A stretch of DNA of 64,000 bases, from the NCBI RefSeq assembly GCF_034190915.1, contig NW_026947631.1, forward strand, positions 124,001 through 188,000. Reading direction: 5' to 3'. Position numbers and translations under genes: made by a program. Of this stretch, positions 13,247 to 29,400 are shown piece by piece. The first letter of the stretch is position 1, and each line of letters starts with the position of its first letter. The DNA is from Cavia porcellus (lineage: Eukaryota > Chordata > Mammalia > Rodentia > Caviidae). The notes beneath the pieces are model-generated. The model was not told the DNA's origin, did no database searches, and saw only the letters and a list, made by a program, of their open reading frames with translations.

Positions 13247-15514
13247 GCGAATGTAATGTAACACACACCCATACAATGCGCACCACCCCGTGATGTTTTT
13301 CTCACTCCTACTAGTGAATGTAATGTAACACACACCCATACAATGCGCACCACCCCGTGATGTTTTTCTCACTCCTACTAGTGAATCTAATGTAACACAC
13401 ACCCATACAATGCGCACCACCCCGTGATGTTTTTCTCACTCCTACTAGTGAATGTAATGTAACACACACCCATACAATGCCCACCACCCCGTGATGTTTT
13501 TCTCACTCCTACTAGTGAATCTAATGTAACACACACCATACAATGCGCACCACCCCGTGATGTTTTTCTCACTCCTACTAGTGAATGTAATGTAACACAC
13601 ACCCATACACTGCGCACCACCCCGTGATGTTTTTCTCACTCCTATTAGTGAATGTAATGTAACACACACCCATACAATGCGCACCACCCCGTGATGTTTT
13701 TCTCACTCCTACTAGTGAATGTAATGTAACACACAGCCATACAATGCGCACCACCCCGTGATGTTTTTCTCACTCCTACTAGTGAATGTAATGTAACACA
13801 CACCCATACAATGCGCACCACCCCGTGATGTTTTTCTCACTCCTTAGGTGAACGTAATGTAACATACACCCATACAATGCGCACCACCCCGTGAGGTTTT
13901 TCTCACTCCTAGTAGTGAATGTAATGTAACACACAACCCATAAAATGCTCACCACCCCGTGATGTTTTTCTCACTCCTACTAGTGAATGTAATGTAACAC
14001 ACACCCATACAATGCGCACCACCCCGTGAGGTTTTTTCACTCCTACTAGTGAATCTAATGTAACACACACCCATACAATGCTCACCACCCCGTGATGTTT
14101 TTCTCACTGCGACTATTGAATGTAATGTAACACACACCCATACAATGCGCACCACCCCGTGATGTTTTTCTCACTCCTACTAGTGAATGTAATGTAACAC
14201 ACACCCATACAATGCGAACCACCCCGTGAGGTTTTTTCACTCCTCCTAGTGAATCTAATGTAACACACACCCTTACAATGCTCACCACCCCGTGATGTTT
14301 TTCTCACTGCTACTAGTGAATGTAATGTAACACACACCCATACAATGCGCACCACCCCGTGATGTTTTTCTCACTCCTACTAGTGAATGTAATGTAACAC
14401 ACACCCATACAATGCGCACCACCCCGTGATGTTTTTCTCACTCCTACTAGTGAATCTAATGTAACACACACCCGTACAATGCGCACCACACCGTGATGTT
14501 TGTCTCACTCCTACTAGTGAATGTAATGTAACACGCACCCATACAATGCGCACCACCCCGTGATGTTTTTCTCACTCCTACTAGTGAATCTCATGTAACA
14601 CACACCCATACAATGCGCACCACCCCGTGATGTTTTTCTCACTCCTACTAGTGAATCTAATGTAACACACACCCATACAATGCGCACCATCCCGTGATGT
14701 TTTTCTCACTGCTACTTGTGAATGTAATGTAACACACACCCATACAATGCGCACCACCCCGTGATGATTTTCTCACTCCTACTAGTAAATCTAATGTAAC
14801 AAACACCCATACAATGCGCACCACCCGTGATGTTTTTCTCACTCCTACTAGTGAATGTAATGTAACACACACCCATACAATGCGCACCACCCCGTGATGT
14901 TTTTCTCACTCCTACTAGTGAATGTAATGTAACACACACCCATACAATGCGCACCACCCCGTGATGATTTTCTCACTCCTACTAGTGAATGTAATGTAAC
15001 AAACACCCATACAATGCGAACCACCCCGTGATGTTTTTCTCACTCCTACTAGTGAATGTAATGTAACACACACCCATACAATGCGCACCACCCCGTGATG
15101 TTTTTCTCACTCCTACTAGTGAATGTAGTGTAACACACACCCATACAATGCGCACCACCCCGTGATGTTTTTCTCACTGCTAGTAGTGAATGTAGTGTAA
15201 CACACATCCATACAATTGGCACCACCCCGTGATGTTTTTCTCACTCCTACTAGTGAATCTAATGTAACACACACCCATACAATGCGCACCACCCCGTGAT
15301 GTTTTTCTCACTCCTACTAGTGAATGTAATGTAACACACACCCATACAATGCGCACCACCCCGTGAGGTTTTTTCACTCCTCCTAGTGAATCTAATGTAA
15401 CACACACCCATACAATGCTCACCACCCCGTGATGTTTTTCTCACTGCGACTATTGAATGTAATGTAACACACACCCATACAATGCGCACCACCCCGTGAT
15501 GTTTTTCTCACTCC

Positions 15515-16983
15515 TACTAGTGAATGTAATGTAACACACACCCATACAATGCGCACCACCCCGTGAGGTTTTTTCACTCCTCCTAGTGAATCTAATGTAA
15601 CACACACCCTTACAATGCTCACCACCCCGTGATGTTTTTCTCACTGCTACTAGTGAATGTAATGTAACACACACCCATACAATGCGCACCACCCCGTGAT
15701 GTTTTTCTCACTCCTACTAGTGAATGTAATGTAACACACACCCATACAATGCACACCACCCCGTGATGTTTTTCTCACTCCTACTAGTGAATCTAATGTA
15801 ACACACACCCGTACAATGCGCACCACCCCGTGATGTTTGTCTCACTCCTACTAGTGAATGTAATGTAACACACACCCAAACAATGCGCACCACCCCGTGA
15901 TGTTTTTCTCACTCCTACTAGTGAATGTAATGTAACACACACCCATACAATGCGCACCACCCCGTGAAGTTTTTCTCACTCCTACTAGTGAATGTAATGT
16001 AACACACACCCATACAATGCGCACCACCCCGTGATGTTTTTCTCACTCCTACTAGTGAATGTAATGTAACACACACCCATACAATGCGCACCACCCCGTG
16101 ATGTTTTTCTCACTCCTACTAGTGAATGTAATGTAACACACACCCATACAATGCCCACCACCCCGTGATGTTTTTCTCACTCCTACTAGTGAATCTAATG
16201 TAACACACACCATACAATGCGCACCACCCCGTGATGTTTTTCTCACTCCTATTAGTGAATGTAATGTAACACACACCCATACAATGCGCACCACCCCGTG
16301 ATGTTTTTCTCACTCCTACTAGTGAATGTAATGTAACACACAGCCATACAATGCGCACCACCCCGTGATGTTTTTCTCACTCCTACTAGTGAATGTAATG
16401 TAACACACACCCATACAATGCGCACCACCCCGTGATATTTTTCTCACTCCTTAGGTGAACGTAATGTAACATACACCCATACAATGCGCACCACCCCGTG
16501 AGGTTTTTCTCACTCCTAGTAGTGAATGTAATGTAACACACAACCCATAAAATGCTCACCACCCCGTGATGTTTTTCTCACTCCTACTAGTGAATGTAAT
16601 GTAACACACACCCATACAATGCGCACCACCCCGTGAGGTTTTTTCACTCCTACTAGTGAATGTAATGTAACACACACCCATACAATGCGCACCACCCCGT
16701 GAGGTTTTTTCACTCCTCCTAGTGAATCTAATGTAACACACACCCATACAATGCTCACCACCCCGTGATGTTTTTCTCACTGCGACTATTGAATGTAATG
16801 TAACACACACCCATACAATGCGCACCACCCCGTGATGTTTTTCTCACTCCTACTAGTGAATGTAATGTAACACACACCCATACAATGCGCACCACCCCGT
16901 GAGGTTTTTTCACTCCTCCTAGTGAATCTAATGTAACACACACCCTTACAATGCTCACCACCCCGTGATGTTTTTCTCACTGC
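15515..16983 (+). repeat. Copy of 7225-8760
   Basis: Spacing is 8,290 bp up to about 7990/16240 and 8,223 bp afterwards, so one whole monomer (67 bp) is missing here relative to the 8-kb copy. Shared landmarks are GTGAGGTTTTTTCAC with CCTCCTAG and CCCTTACAATG, GCACACC, CCCGTAC, ACCCAAAC, GTGAAGTTTTT, ACACCATAC and the marker trio. The same stretch occurs again 6,017 bp further on (about 21532-23000). Confidence 0.86.
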
Positions 16984-17399
16984 TACTAGTGAATGTAATG
17001 TAACACACACCCATACAATGCGCACCACCCCGTGATGTTTTTCTCACTCCTACTAGTGAATGTAATGTAACACACACCCATACAATGCACACCACCCCGT
17101 GATGTTTTTCTCACTCCTACTAGTGAATCTAATGTAACACACACCCGTACAATGCGCACCACCCCGTGATGTTTGTCTCACTCCTACTAGTGAATGTAAT
17201 GTAACACACACCCAAACAATGCGCACCACCCCGTGATGTTTTTCTCACTCCTACTAGTGAATGTAATGTAACACACACCCATACAATGCGCACCACCCCG
17301 TGAAGTTTTTCTCACTCCTACTAGTGAATGTAATGTAACACACACCCATACAATGCGCACCACCCCGTGATGTTTTTCTCACTCCTACTAGTGAATGTA

Positions 17400-20300
17400 A
17401 TGTAACACACACCCATACAATGCGCACCACCCCGTGATGATTTTCTCACTCCTACTAGTGAATCTAATGTAACAAACACCCATACAATGCTCACCACCCC
17501 GTGATGTTTTTCTCACTCCTACTAGTGAATGTAATGTAACACACACCCATACAATGCGCACCACCCCGTGATGTTTTTCTCACTCCTACTAGTGAATGTA
17601 ATGTAACACACACCCATACAATGCGCACCACCCCGTGATGTTTTTCTCACTCCTACTAGTGAATCTAATGTAACACTCACCCATACAATGCGCACCACCC
17701 CGTGATGTTTTTCTCACTCCTACTAGTGAATCTAATGTAACACACACCCATACAATGCGCACCACCCCGTGATGTTTTTCTCACTCCTAATAGTGAATGT
17801 AATGTAACACACACCCATACAATGCGCACCACCCCGTGATGTTTTTCTCACTCCTACTAGTGAATGTAATGTAACACACACCCATACAATGCCCACCACC
17901 CCGTGATGTTTTTCTCACTCCTACTAGTGAATGTAATGTAACACACACCCATACAATGCGCACCAACCCGTGATGTTTTTCTCACTCCTACTAGTGAATG
18001 TAATGTAACACACACCCATACAATGCGCACCACCCCGTGATGTTTTTCTCACTCCTACTAGTGAATGTAATGTAACACACACCCATACAATGCGCACCAC
18101 CCCGTGATATTTTTCTCACTCCTACTAGTGAATGTAATGTAACACACACCCATACAATGCGCACCACCCCGTGATGTTTTTCTCACTCCTACTAGTAAAT
18201 GTAATGTAACACACACCCATACAATGCGCACCACCCCGTGATGTTTTTCTCACTCCTACTAGTGAATGTAATGTAACACACACCCATACAATGCGCACCA
18301 CCCCGTGATGTTTTTCTCACTCCTACTAGTGAATGTAATGTAACACACACCCATACAATGCGCACCACCCCGTGATGTTTTTCTCACTCCTACTAGTGAA
18401 TGTAACGTAACACACACACATACAATGCGCACCACACCGTGATGTTTCTCTCACTCCTACTAGTGAATGTAACGTAACACACACCCATACAATGCGCACC
18501 ACCCCGTGATGTTTCTCTCACTCCTACTAGTGAATCTAATGTAACACACACCCATACAATGCGCACCACCCCGTGATGATTTTCTCACTCCTACTAGTGA
18601 ATGTAATTTAACACACACCCATACAATGCGCACCACCACGTGATGTTTTTCTCACTCCTACTAGTGAATGTAATGTAACACACACCCATACAATGCGCAC
18701 CACCCCGTGATGTTTTTTCACTCCTACTAGTGAATGTAATGTAACACACACCCATACAATGCGCACCACCCCGTGATGTTTTTCTCACTCCTACTAGTGA
18801 ATGTAATGTACCACACACCCATACAATGCGCACCACCCCGTGATGTTTTTCTCACTCCTACTAGTGAATGTAACGTAACACACACCCATACAATGCGCAC
18901 CACACCGTGATGTTTCTCTCACTCCTACTAGTGAATGTAATGTAATGCACACCCATAAAATGCGCACCACCCGGTGATGTTTCTCTCACTCCTACTAGTG
19001 AATCTAATGTAACACACACCCATACAATGCGCACCACCACGTGATGATTTTCTCACTCCTACTAGTGAATGTAATGTAACACACACCCATACAATGCGCA
19101 CCACCCCGTGATGTTTTTCTCACTCCTACTAGTGAATGTAATGTAACACACACCCATACAATGCGCACCACCCCTGATGTTTTTCTCACTTGTACTAGTG
19201 AATGTAAAGTAACACACACCCATACAATGCGCACCACCCCGTGATGTTTTTTCACTCCTACTAGTGAATGTAATGTAACACACACCCATACAATGCGCAC
19301 CACCCCGTGATGATTTTCTCACTCCTACTAGTGAATCTAATGTAACACACACCCATACAATGCGCACCACCCCGTGATGTTTTTCTCACTCCTACTAGCG
19401 AATGTAATGTAACACACACCCATACAATGCGCACCACCCCGTGATGTTTTTCTCACTCCTACTAGTGAATGTAATGTAACACACACCCATACAATGCGCA
19501 CCACCCCGTGATGTTTTTCTCACTCCTACTAGTGAATCTAATGTAACACACACCCATACAATGCGCACCACCCCGTGATGTTTTTCTCACTCCTACTAGT
19601 GAATGTAATGTAACACACACCCATACAATGCCCACCACCCCGTGATGTTTTTCTCACTCCTACTAGTGAATCTAATGTAACACACACCATACAATGCGCA
19701 CCACCCCGTGATGTTTTTCTCACTCCTACTAGTGAATGTAATGTAACACACACCCATACACTGCGCACCACCCCGTGATGTTTTTCTCACTCCTATTAGT
19801 GAATGTAATGTAACACACACCCATACAATGCGCACCACCCCGTGATGTTTTTCTCACTCCTACTAGTGAATGTAATGTAACACACAGCCATACAATGCGC
19901 ACCACCCCGTGATGTTTTTCTCACTCCTACTAGTGAATGTAATGTAACACACACCCATACAATGCGCACCACCCCGTGATGTTTTTCTCACTCCTTAGGT
20001 GAACGTAATGTAACATACACCCATACAATGCGCACCACCCCGTGAGGTTTTTCTCACTCCTACTAGTGAATGTAATGTAACACACAACCCATAAAATGCT
20101 CACCACCCCGTGATGTTTTTCTCACTCCTACTAGTGAATGTAATGTAACACACACCCATACAATGCGCACCACCCCGTGAGGTTTTTTCACTCCTACTAG
20201 TGAATCTAATGTAACACACACCCATACAATGCTCACCACCCCGTGATGTTTTTCTCACTGCGACTATTGAATGTAATGTAACACACACCCATACAATGCG

Positions 20301-23300
20301 CACCACCCCGTGATGTTTTTCTCACTCCTACTAGTGAATGTAATGTAACACACACCCATACAATGCGCACCACCCCGTGAGGTTTTTTCACTCCTCCTAG
20401 TGAATCTAATGTAACACACACCCTGACAATGCTCACCACCCCGTGATGTTTTTCTCACTGCTACTAGTGAATGTAATGTAACACACACCCATACAATGCG
20501 CACCACCCCGTGATGTTTTTCTCACTCCTACTAGTGAATGTAATGTAACACACACCCATACAATGCGCACCACCCCGTGATGTTTTTCTCACTCCTACTA
20601 GTGAATCTAATGTAACACACACCCGTACAATGCGCACCACACCGTGATGTTTGTCTCACTCCTACTAGTGAATCTAATGTAACACACACCCATACAATGC
20701 GCACCATCCCGTGATGTTTTTCTCACTGCTACTTGTGAATGTAATGTAACACACACCCATACAATGCGCACCACCCCGTGATGATTTTCTCACTCCTACT
20801 AGTAAATCTAATGTAACAAACACCCATACAATGCGCACCACCCGTGATGTTTTTCTCACTCCTACTAGTGAATGTAATGTAACACACACCCATACAATGC
20901 GCACCACCCCGTGATGTTTTTCTCACTCCTACTAGTGAATGTAATGTAACACACACCCATACAATGCGCACCACCCCGTGATGATTTTCTCACTCCTACT
21001 AGTGAATGTAATGTAACAAACACCCATACAATGCGAACCACCCCGTGATGTTTTTCTCACTCCTACTAGTGAATGTAATGTAACACACACCCATACAATG
21101 CGCACCACCCCGTGATGTTTTTCTCACTCCTACTAGTGAATGTAGTGTAACACACACCCATACAATGCGCACCACCCCATGATGTTTTTCTCACTGCTAG
21201 TAGTGAATGTAGTGTAACACACATCCATACAATGGGCACCACCCCGTGATGTTTTTCTCACTCCTACTAGTGAATCTAATGTAACACACACCCATACAAT
21301 GCGCACCACCCCGTGATGTTTTTCTCACTCCTACTAGTGAATGTAATGTAACACACACCCATACAATGCGCACCACCCCGTGAGGTTTTTTCACTCCTCC
21401 TAGTGAATCTAATGTAACACACACCCATACAATGCTCACCACCCCGTGATGTTTTTCTCACTGCGACTATTGAATGTAATGTAACACACACCCATACAAT
21501 GCGCACCACCCCGTGATGTTTTTCTCACTCCTACTAGTGAATGTAATGTAACACACACCCATACAATGCGCACCACCCCGTGAGGTTTTTTCACTCCTCC
21601 TAGTAAATCTAATGTAACACACACCCTTACAATGCTCACCACCCCGTGATGTTTTTCTCACTGCTACTAGTGAATGTAATGTAACACACACCCATACAAT
21701 GCGCACCACCCCGTGATGTTTTTCTCACTCCTACTAGTGAATGTAATGTAACACACACCCATACAATGCACACCACCCCGTGATGTTTTTCTCACTCCTA
21801 CTAGTGAATCTAATGTAACACACACCCGTACAATGCGCACCACCCCGTGATGTTTGTCTCACTCCTACTAGTGAATGTAATGTAACACACACCCAAACAA
21901 TGCGCACCACCCCGTGATGTTTTTCTCACTCCTACTAGTGAATGTAATGTAACACACACCCATACAATGCGCACCACCCCGTGAAGTTTTTCTCACTCCT
22001 ACTAGTGAATGTAATGTAACACACACCCATACAATGCGCACCACCCCGTGATGTTTTTCTCACTCCTACTAGTGAATGTAATGTAACACAAACCCATACA
22101 ATGCGCACCACCCCGTGATGTTTTTCTCACTCCTACTAGTGAATGTAATGTAACACACACCCATACAATGCCCACCACCCCGTGATGTTTTTCTCACTCC
22201 TACTAGTGAATCTAATGTAACACACACCATACAATGCGCACCACCCCGTGATGTTTTTCTCACTCCTACTAGTGAATGTAATGTAACACACACCCATACA
22301 ATGCGCACCACCCCGTGATGTTTTTCTCACTCCTATTAGTGAATGTAATGTAACACACAGCCATACAATGCGCACCACCCCGTGATGTTTTTCTCACTCC
22401 TACTAGTGAATGTAATGTAACACACACCCATACAATGCGCACCACCCCGTGATATTTTTCTCACTCCTTAGGTGAACGTAATGTAACATACACCCATACA
22501 ATGCGCACCACCCCGTGAGGTTTTTCTCACTCCTAGTAGTGAATGTAATGTAACACACAACCCATAAAATGCTCACCACCCCGTGATGTTTTTCTCACTC
22601 CTACTAGTGAATGTAATGTAACACACACCCATACAATGCGCACCACCCCGTGAGGTTTTTTCACTCCTACTAGTGAATGTAATGTAACACACACCCATAC
22701 AATGCGCACCACCCCGTGAGGTTTTTTCACTCCTCCTAGTGAATCTAATGTAACACACACCCATACAATGCTCACCACCCCGTGATGTTTTTCTCACTGC
22801 GACTATTGAATGTAATGTAACACACACCCATACAATGCGCACCACCCCGTGATGTTTTTCTCACTCCTACTAGTGAATGTAATGTAACACACACCCATAC
22901 AATGCGCACCACCCCGTGAGGTTTTTTCACTCCTCCTAGTGAATCTAATGTAACACACACCCTTACAATGCTCACCACCCCGTGATGTTTTTCTCACTGC
23001 TACTAGTGAATGTAATGTAACACACACCCATACAATGCGCACCACCCCGTGATGTTTTTCTCACTCCTACTAGTGAATGTAATGTAACACACACCCATAC
23101 AATGCACACCACCCCGTGATGTTTTTCTCACTCCTACTAGTGAATCTAATGTAACACACACCCGTACAATGCGCACCACCCCGTGATGTTTGTCTCACTC
23201 CTGCTAGTGAATGTAATGTAACACACACCCAAACAATGCGCACCACCCCGTGATGTTTTTCTCACTCCTACTAGTGAATGTAATGTAACACACACCCATA

Positions 23301-23417
23301 CAATGCGCACCACCCCGTGAAGTTTTTCTCACTCCTACTAGTGAATGTAATGTAACACACACCCATACAATGCGCACCACCCCGTGATGTTTTTCTCACT
23401 CCTACTAGTGAATGTAA
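17400..23417 (+). repeat. Higher-order unit Y, copy 2
   Basis: Second copy of 11050-17400. It lacks the local four-monomer duplication and lacks two monomers near 20.6 kb (the GTAACACGCACCC and TCTCATGTAAC monomers present at 14.5 and 28.85 kb). Its first 3.25 kb (17400-20650) also match 25558-28808 at a constant spacing of 8,158 bp. Near 23417-23457 the order switches to that of 8.96 kb, with CCTTCTAGTGAAAG. Confidence 0.9.
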
Positions 23418-23467
23418 TGTAACACACACCCATACAATGCGCACCACCCCGTGATGTTTTTCTCACT

Positions 23468-26400
23468 CCTTCTAGTGAAAGTAATGTAACACACACCCAT
23501 ACAATGCGCACCACCCCGTGATGTTTCTCTCACTCCTACTAGTGAATGTAATGTAACGCACACCCATAAAATGCGCACCACCCCGTGATGTTTCTCTCAC
23601 TCCTACTAGTGAATCTAATGTAACACACACCCATACAATGCGCACCATCCCGTGATGTTTCTCTCACTGCTACTTTTGAATGTAATGTAACACACACCCA
23701 TACAATGCGCACCACCCCGTGATGATTTTCTCACTCCTACTAGTGAATCTAATGTAACAAACACCCATACAATGCGCACCACCCCGTGATGTTTTTCTCA
23801 CTCCTACTAGTGAATGTAATGTAACACACACCCATACAATGCGCACCACCCCGTGATGTTTTTCTCTCTCCTACTAGTGAATGTAGTGTAACACACACCC
23901 ATACAATGCGCACCACCCCGTGATGTTTTTCTCACTGCTAGTAGTGAATGTAGTGTAACACACATCCATACAATGGGCACCACCCCGTGATGTTTTTCTC
24001 ACTCCTACTAGTGAATCTAATGTAACACACACCCATACAATGCGCACCACCCCGTGATGTTTTTCTCACTCCTACTAGTGAATGTAATGTAACACACACC
24101 CATACAATGCGCACCACCCCGTGATGTTTTTCTCACTCCTACTAGTGAATCTAATGTAACACACACCCATACAATGCGCACCACCCGTGATGTTTTTCTC
24201 ACTCCTACTAGTGAATGTAATGTAACACACACCCATACAATGCGCACCACCCCGTGATGTTTTTCTCACTCCTATTAGTGAATGAAATGTAACACACACC
24301 CATACAATGCGCACCACCCCGTGATGTTTTTCTCACTCCTACTAATGAATGTAATGTAACACACACCCATACAATGCGCACCACCCCGTGATGTTTTCCT
24401 CACTCCTAATAGTGAATGTAATGTAACACACACCCATACAATGCGCACCACCCCGTGATGTTTTTCTCACTCCTTAGGTGAACGTAATGTAACACACACC
24501 CATACAATGCGCACCACCCCGTGATGTTTTTCTCACTCCTAGTAGTGAATGTAATGTAACACACAACCCATAAAATGCTCACCACCCCGTGATGTTTTTC
24601 TCACTCCTACTAGTGAATGTAATGTAACACACACCCATACAATGCGCACCACCCCGTGAGGTTTTTTCACTCCTACTAGTGAATCTAATGTAACACACAC
24701 CCATACAATGCTCACCACCCCGTGATGTTTTTCTCACTCCTACTAGTGAATGTAATGTAACACACACCCATACAATGCGCACCACCCCGTGATGTTTTTC
24801 TCACTCCTACTAGTGAATGTAATGTAACGCACACCCATAAAATGCGCACCACCCCGTGATGTTTCTCTCACTCCTACTAGTGAATGTAATGTAACGCACA
24901 CCCATAAAATGCGCACCACCCCGTGATGTTTCTCTCACTCCTACTAGTGAATCTAATGTAACACACACCCATACAATGCGCACCACCCCGTGATGTTTTT
25001 CTCACTCCTACTAGTGAATGTAATGTAACACACACCCATACAATGCGCACCACCCTGTGATGATTTTCTCACTCCTACTAGTAAATCTAATGTAACAAAC
25101 ACCCATACAATGCGCACCACCCGTGATGTTTTTCTCACTCCTACTAGTGAATGTAATGTAACACACACCCATACAATGCGCACCACCCCGTGATGTTTTT
25201 CTCACTCCTACTAGTGAATGTAATGTAACACACACCCATACAATGCGCACCACCCCGTGATGATTTTCTCACTCCTACTAGTGAATCTAATGTAACAAAC
25301 ACCCATACAATGCGCACCACCCCGTGATGTTTTTCTCACTCCTACTAGTGAATGTAATGTAACACACACCCATACAATGCGCACCACCCCGTGATGTTTT
25401 TCTCACTCCTACTAGTGAATGTAGTGTAACACACACCCATACAATGCGCACCACCCCGTGATGTTTTTCTCACTGCTAGTAGTGAATGTAGTGTAACACA
25501 CACCCATACAATGCGCACCACCCCGTGATGTTTTTCTCCCTGCTACTAGTGAATGTAATGTAACACACACCCATACAATGCGCACCACCCCGTGATGATT
25601 TTCTCACTCCTACTAGTGAATCTAATGTAACAAACACCCATACAATGCGCACCACCCCGTGATGTTTTTCTCACTCCTACTAGTGAATGTAATGTAACAC
25701 ACACCCATACAATGCGCACCACCCCGTGATGTTTTTCTCACTCCTACTAGTGAATGTAATGTAACACACACCCATACAATGCGCACCACCCCGTGATGTT
25801 TTTCTCACTCCTACTAGTGAATCTAATGTAACACTCACCCATACAATGCACACCACCCCGTGATGTTTTTCTCACTCCTACTAGTGAATCTAATGTAACA
25901 CACACCCATACAATGCGCACCACCACGTGATGTTTTTCTCACTCCTAATAGTGAATGTAATGTAACACACACCCATACAATGCGCACCACCCCGTGATGT
26001 TTTTCTCACTCCTACTAGTGAATGTAATGTAACACACACCCATACAATGCCCACCACCCCGTGATGTTTTTCTCACTCCTACTAGTGAATGTAATGTAAC
26101 ACACACCCATACAATGCGCACCAACCCGTGATGTTTTTCTCACTCCTACTAGTGAATGTAATGTAACACACACCCATACAATGCGCACCACCCCGTGATG
26201 TTTTTCTCACTCCTACTAGTGAATGTAATGTAACACACACCCATACAATGCGCACCACCCCGTGATATTTTTCTCACTCCTACTAGTGAATGTAATGTAA
26301 CACACACCCATACAATGCGCACCACCCCGTGATGTTTTTCTCACTCCTACTAGTAAATGTAATGTAACACACACCCATACAATGCGCACCACCCCGTGAT

Positions 26401-29400
26401 GTTTTTCTCACTCCTACTAGTGAATGTAATGTAACACACACCCATACAATGCGCACCACCCCGTGATGTTTTTCTCACTCCTACTAGTGAATGTAATGTA
26501 ACACACACCCATACAATGCGCACCACCCCGTGATGTTTTTCTCACTCCTACTAGTGAATGTAACGTAACACACACACATACAATGCGCACCACACCGTGA
26601 TGTTTCTCTCACTCCTACTAGTGAATGTAACGTAACACACACCCATACAATGCGCACCACCCCGTGATGTTTCTCTCACTCCTACTAGTGAATCTAATGT
26701 AACACACACCCATACAATGCGCACCACCCCGTGATGATTTTCTCACTCCTACTAGTGAATGTAATTTAACACACACCCATACAATGCGCACCACCACGTG
26801 ATGTTTTTCTCACTCCTACTAGTGAATGTAATGTAACACACACCCATACAATGCGCACCACCCCGTGATGTTTTTTCACTCCTACTAGTGAATGTAATGT
26901 AACACACACCCATACAATGCGCACCACCCCGTGATGTTTTTCTCACTCCTACTAGTGAATGTAATGTACCACACACCCATACAATGCGCACCACCCCGTG
27001 ATGTTTTTCTCACTCCTACTAGTGAATGTAACGTAACACACACCCATACAATGCGCACCACACCGTGATGTTTCTCTCACTCCTACTAGTGAATGTAATG
27101 TAATGCACACCCATAAAATGCGCACCACCCCGTGATGTTTCTCTCACTCCTACTAGTGAATCTAATGTAACACACACCCATACAATGCGCACCACCACGT
27201 GATGATTTTCTCACTCCTACTAGTGAATGTAATGTAACACACACCCATACAATGCGCACCACCCCGTGATGTTTTTCTCACTCCTACTAGTGAATGTAAT
27301 GTAACACACACCCATACAATGCGCACCACCCCTGATGTTTTTCTCACTTGTACTAGTGAATGTAATGTAACACACACCCATACAATGCGCACCACCCCGT
27401 GATGTTTTTTCACTCCTACTAGTGAATGTAATGTAACACACACCCATACAATGCGCACCACCCCGTGATGATTTTCTCACTCCTACTAGTGAATCTAATG
27501 TAACACACACCCATACAATGCGCACCACCCCGTGATGTTTTTCTCACTCCTACTAGCGAATGTAATGTAACACACACCCATACAATGCGCACCACCCCGT
27601 GATGTTTTTCTCACTCCTACTAGTGAATGTAATGTAACACACACCCATACAATGCGCACCACCCCGTGATGTTTTTCTCACTCCTACTAGTGAATCTAAT
27701 GTAACACACACCCATACAATGCGCACCACCCCGTGATGTTTTTCTCACTCCTACTAGTGAATGTAATGTAACACACACCCATACAATGCCCACCACCCCG
27801 TGATGTTTTTCTCACTCCTACTAGTGAATCTAATGTAACACACACCATACAATGCGCACCACCCCGTGATGTTTTTCTCACTCCTACTAGTGAATGTAAT
27901 GTAACACACACCCATACACTGCGCACCACCCCGTGATGTTTTTCTCACTCCTATTAGTGAATGTAATGTAACACACACCCATACAATGCGCACCACCCCG
28001 TGATGTTTTTCTCACTCCTACTAGTGAATGTAATGTAACACACAGCCATACAATGCGCACCACCCCGTGATGTTTTTCTCACTCCTACTAGTGAATGTAA
28101 TGTAACACACACCCATACAATGCGCACCACCCCGTGATGTTTTTCTCACTCCTCAGGTGAACGTAATGTAACATACACCCATACAATGCGCACCACCCCG
28201 TGAGGTTTTTCTCACTCCTAGTAGTGAATGTAATGTAACACACAACCAATAAAATGCTCACCACCCCGTGATGTTTTTCTCACTCCTACTAGTGAATGTA
28301 ATGTAACACACACCCATACAATGCGCACCACCCCGTGAGGTTTTTTCACTCCTACTAGTGAATCTAATGTAACACACACCCATACAATGCTCACCACCCC
28401 GTGATGTTTTTCTCACTGCGACTATTGAATGTAATGTAACACACACCCATACAATGCGCACCACCCCGTGATGTTTTTCTCACTCCTACTAGTGAATGTA
28501 ATGTAACACACACCCATACAATGCGCACCACCCCGTGAGGTTTTTTCACTCCTCCTAGTGAATCTAATGTAACACACACCCTTACAATGCTCACCACCCC
28601 GTGATGTTTTTCTCACTGCTACTAGTGAATGTAATGTAACACACACCCATACAATGCGCACCACCCCGTGATGTTTTTCTCACTCCTACTAGTGAATGTA
28701 ATGTAACACACACCCATACAATGCGCACCACCCCGTGATGTTTTTCTCACTCCTACTAGTGAATCTAATGTAACACACACCCGTACAATGCGCACCACAC
28801 CGTGATGTTTGTCTCACTCCTACTAGTGAATGTAATGTAACACGCACCCATACAATGCGCACCACCCCGTGATGTTTTTCTCACTCCTACTAGTGAATCT
28901 CATGTAACACACACCCATACAATGCGCACCACCCCGTGATGTTTTTCTCACTCCTACTAGTGAATCTAATGTAACACACACCCATACAATGCGCACCATC
29001 CCGTGATGTTTTTCTCACTGCTACTTGTGAATGTAATGTAACACACACCCATACAATGCGCACCACCCCGTGATGATTTTCTCACTCCTACTAGTAAATC
29101 TAATGTAACAAACACCCATACAATGCGCACCACCCGTGATGTTTTTCTCACTCCTACTAGTGAATGTAATGTAACACACACCCATACAATGCGCACCACC
29201 CCGTGATGTTTTTCTCACTCCTACTAGTGAATGTAATGTAACACACACCCATACAATGCGCACCACCCCGTGATGATTTTCTCACTCCTACTAGTGAATG
29301 TAATGTAACAAACACCCATACAATGCGAACCACCCCGTGATGTTTTTCTCACTCCTACTAGTGAATGTAATGTAACACACACCCATACAATGCGCACCAC

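Larger units (their letters stand above)
8960..15365 (+). repeat. Higher-order unit X, copy 1
   Basis: Partner of 23468-29672; it overlaps unit Y copy 1, showing that X and Y are two phasings of the same roughly 6-kb repeat. Differences from the partner are scattered single bases (for example CTACTACTTG near 9170 against CTGCTACTTT near 23670) plus the 199-bp net length change. No other sequence class is inserted. Confidence 0.88.
11050..17400 (+). repeat. Higher-order unit Y of about 6.2 kb, copy 1
   Basis: Variant order matches 17400-23417 almost monomer for monomer. Spacing runs 6,350 bp, then 6,151, then 6,017. Each step is explained by a visible event: a four-monomer local duplication and a one-monomer difference near 12.7-13.2 kb (266-67 = 199 bp), and two monomers (134 bp) near 14.5 kb present here but absent from copy 2. 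The copies abut near 17400, so this is a tandem higher-order repeat of roughly 90-95 monomers. Confidence 0.9.
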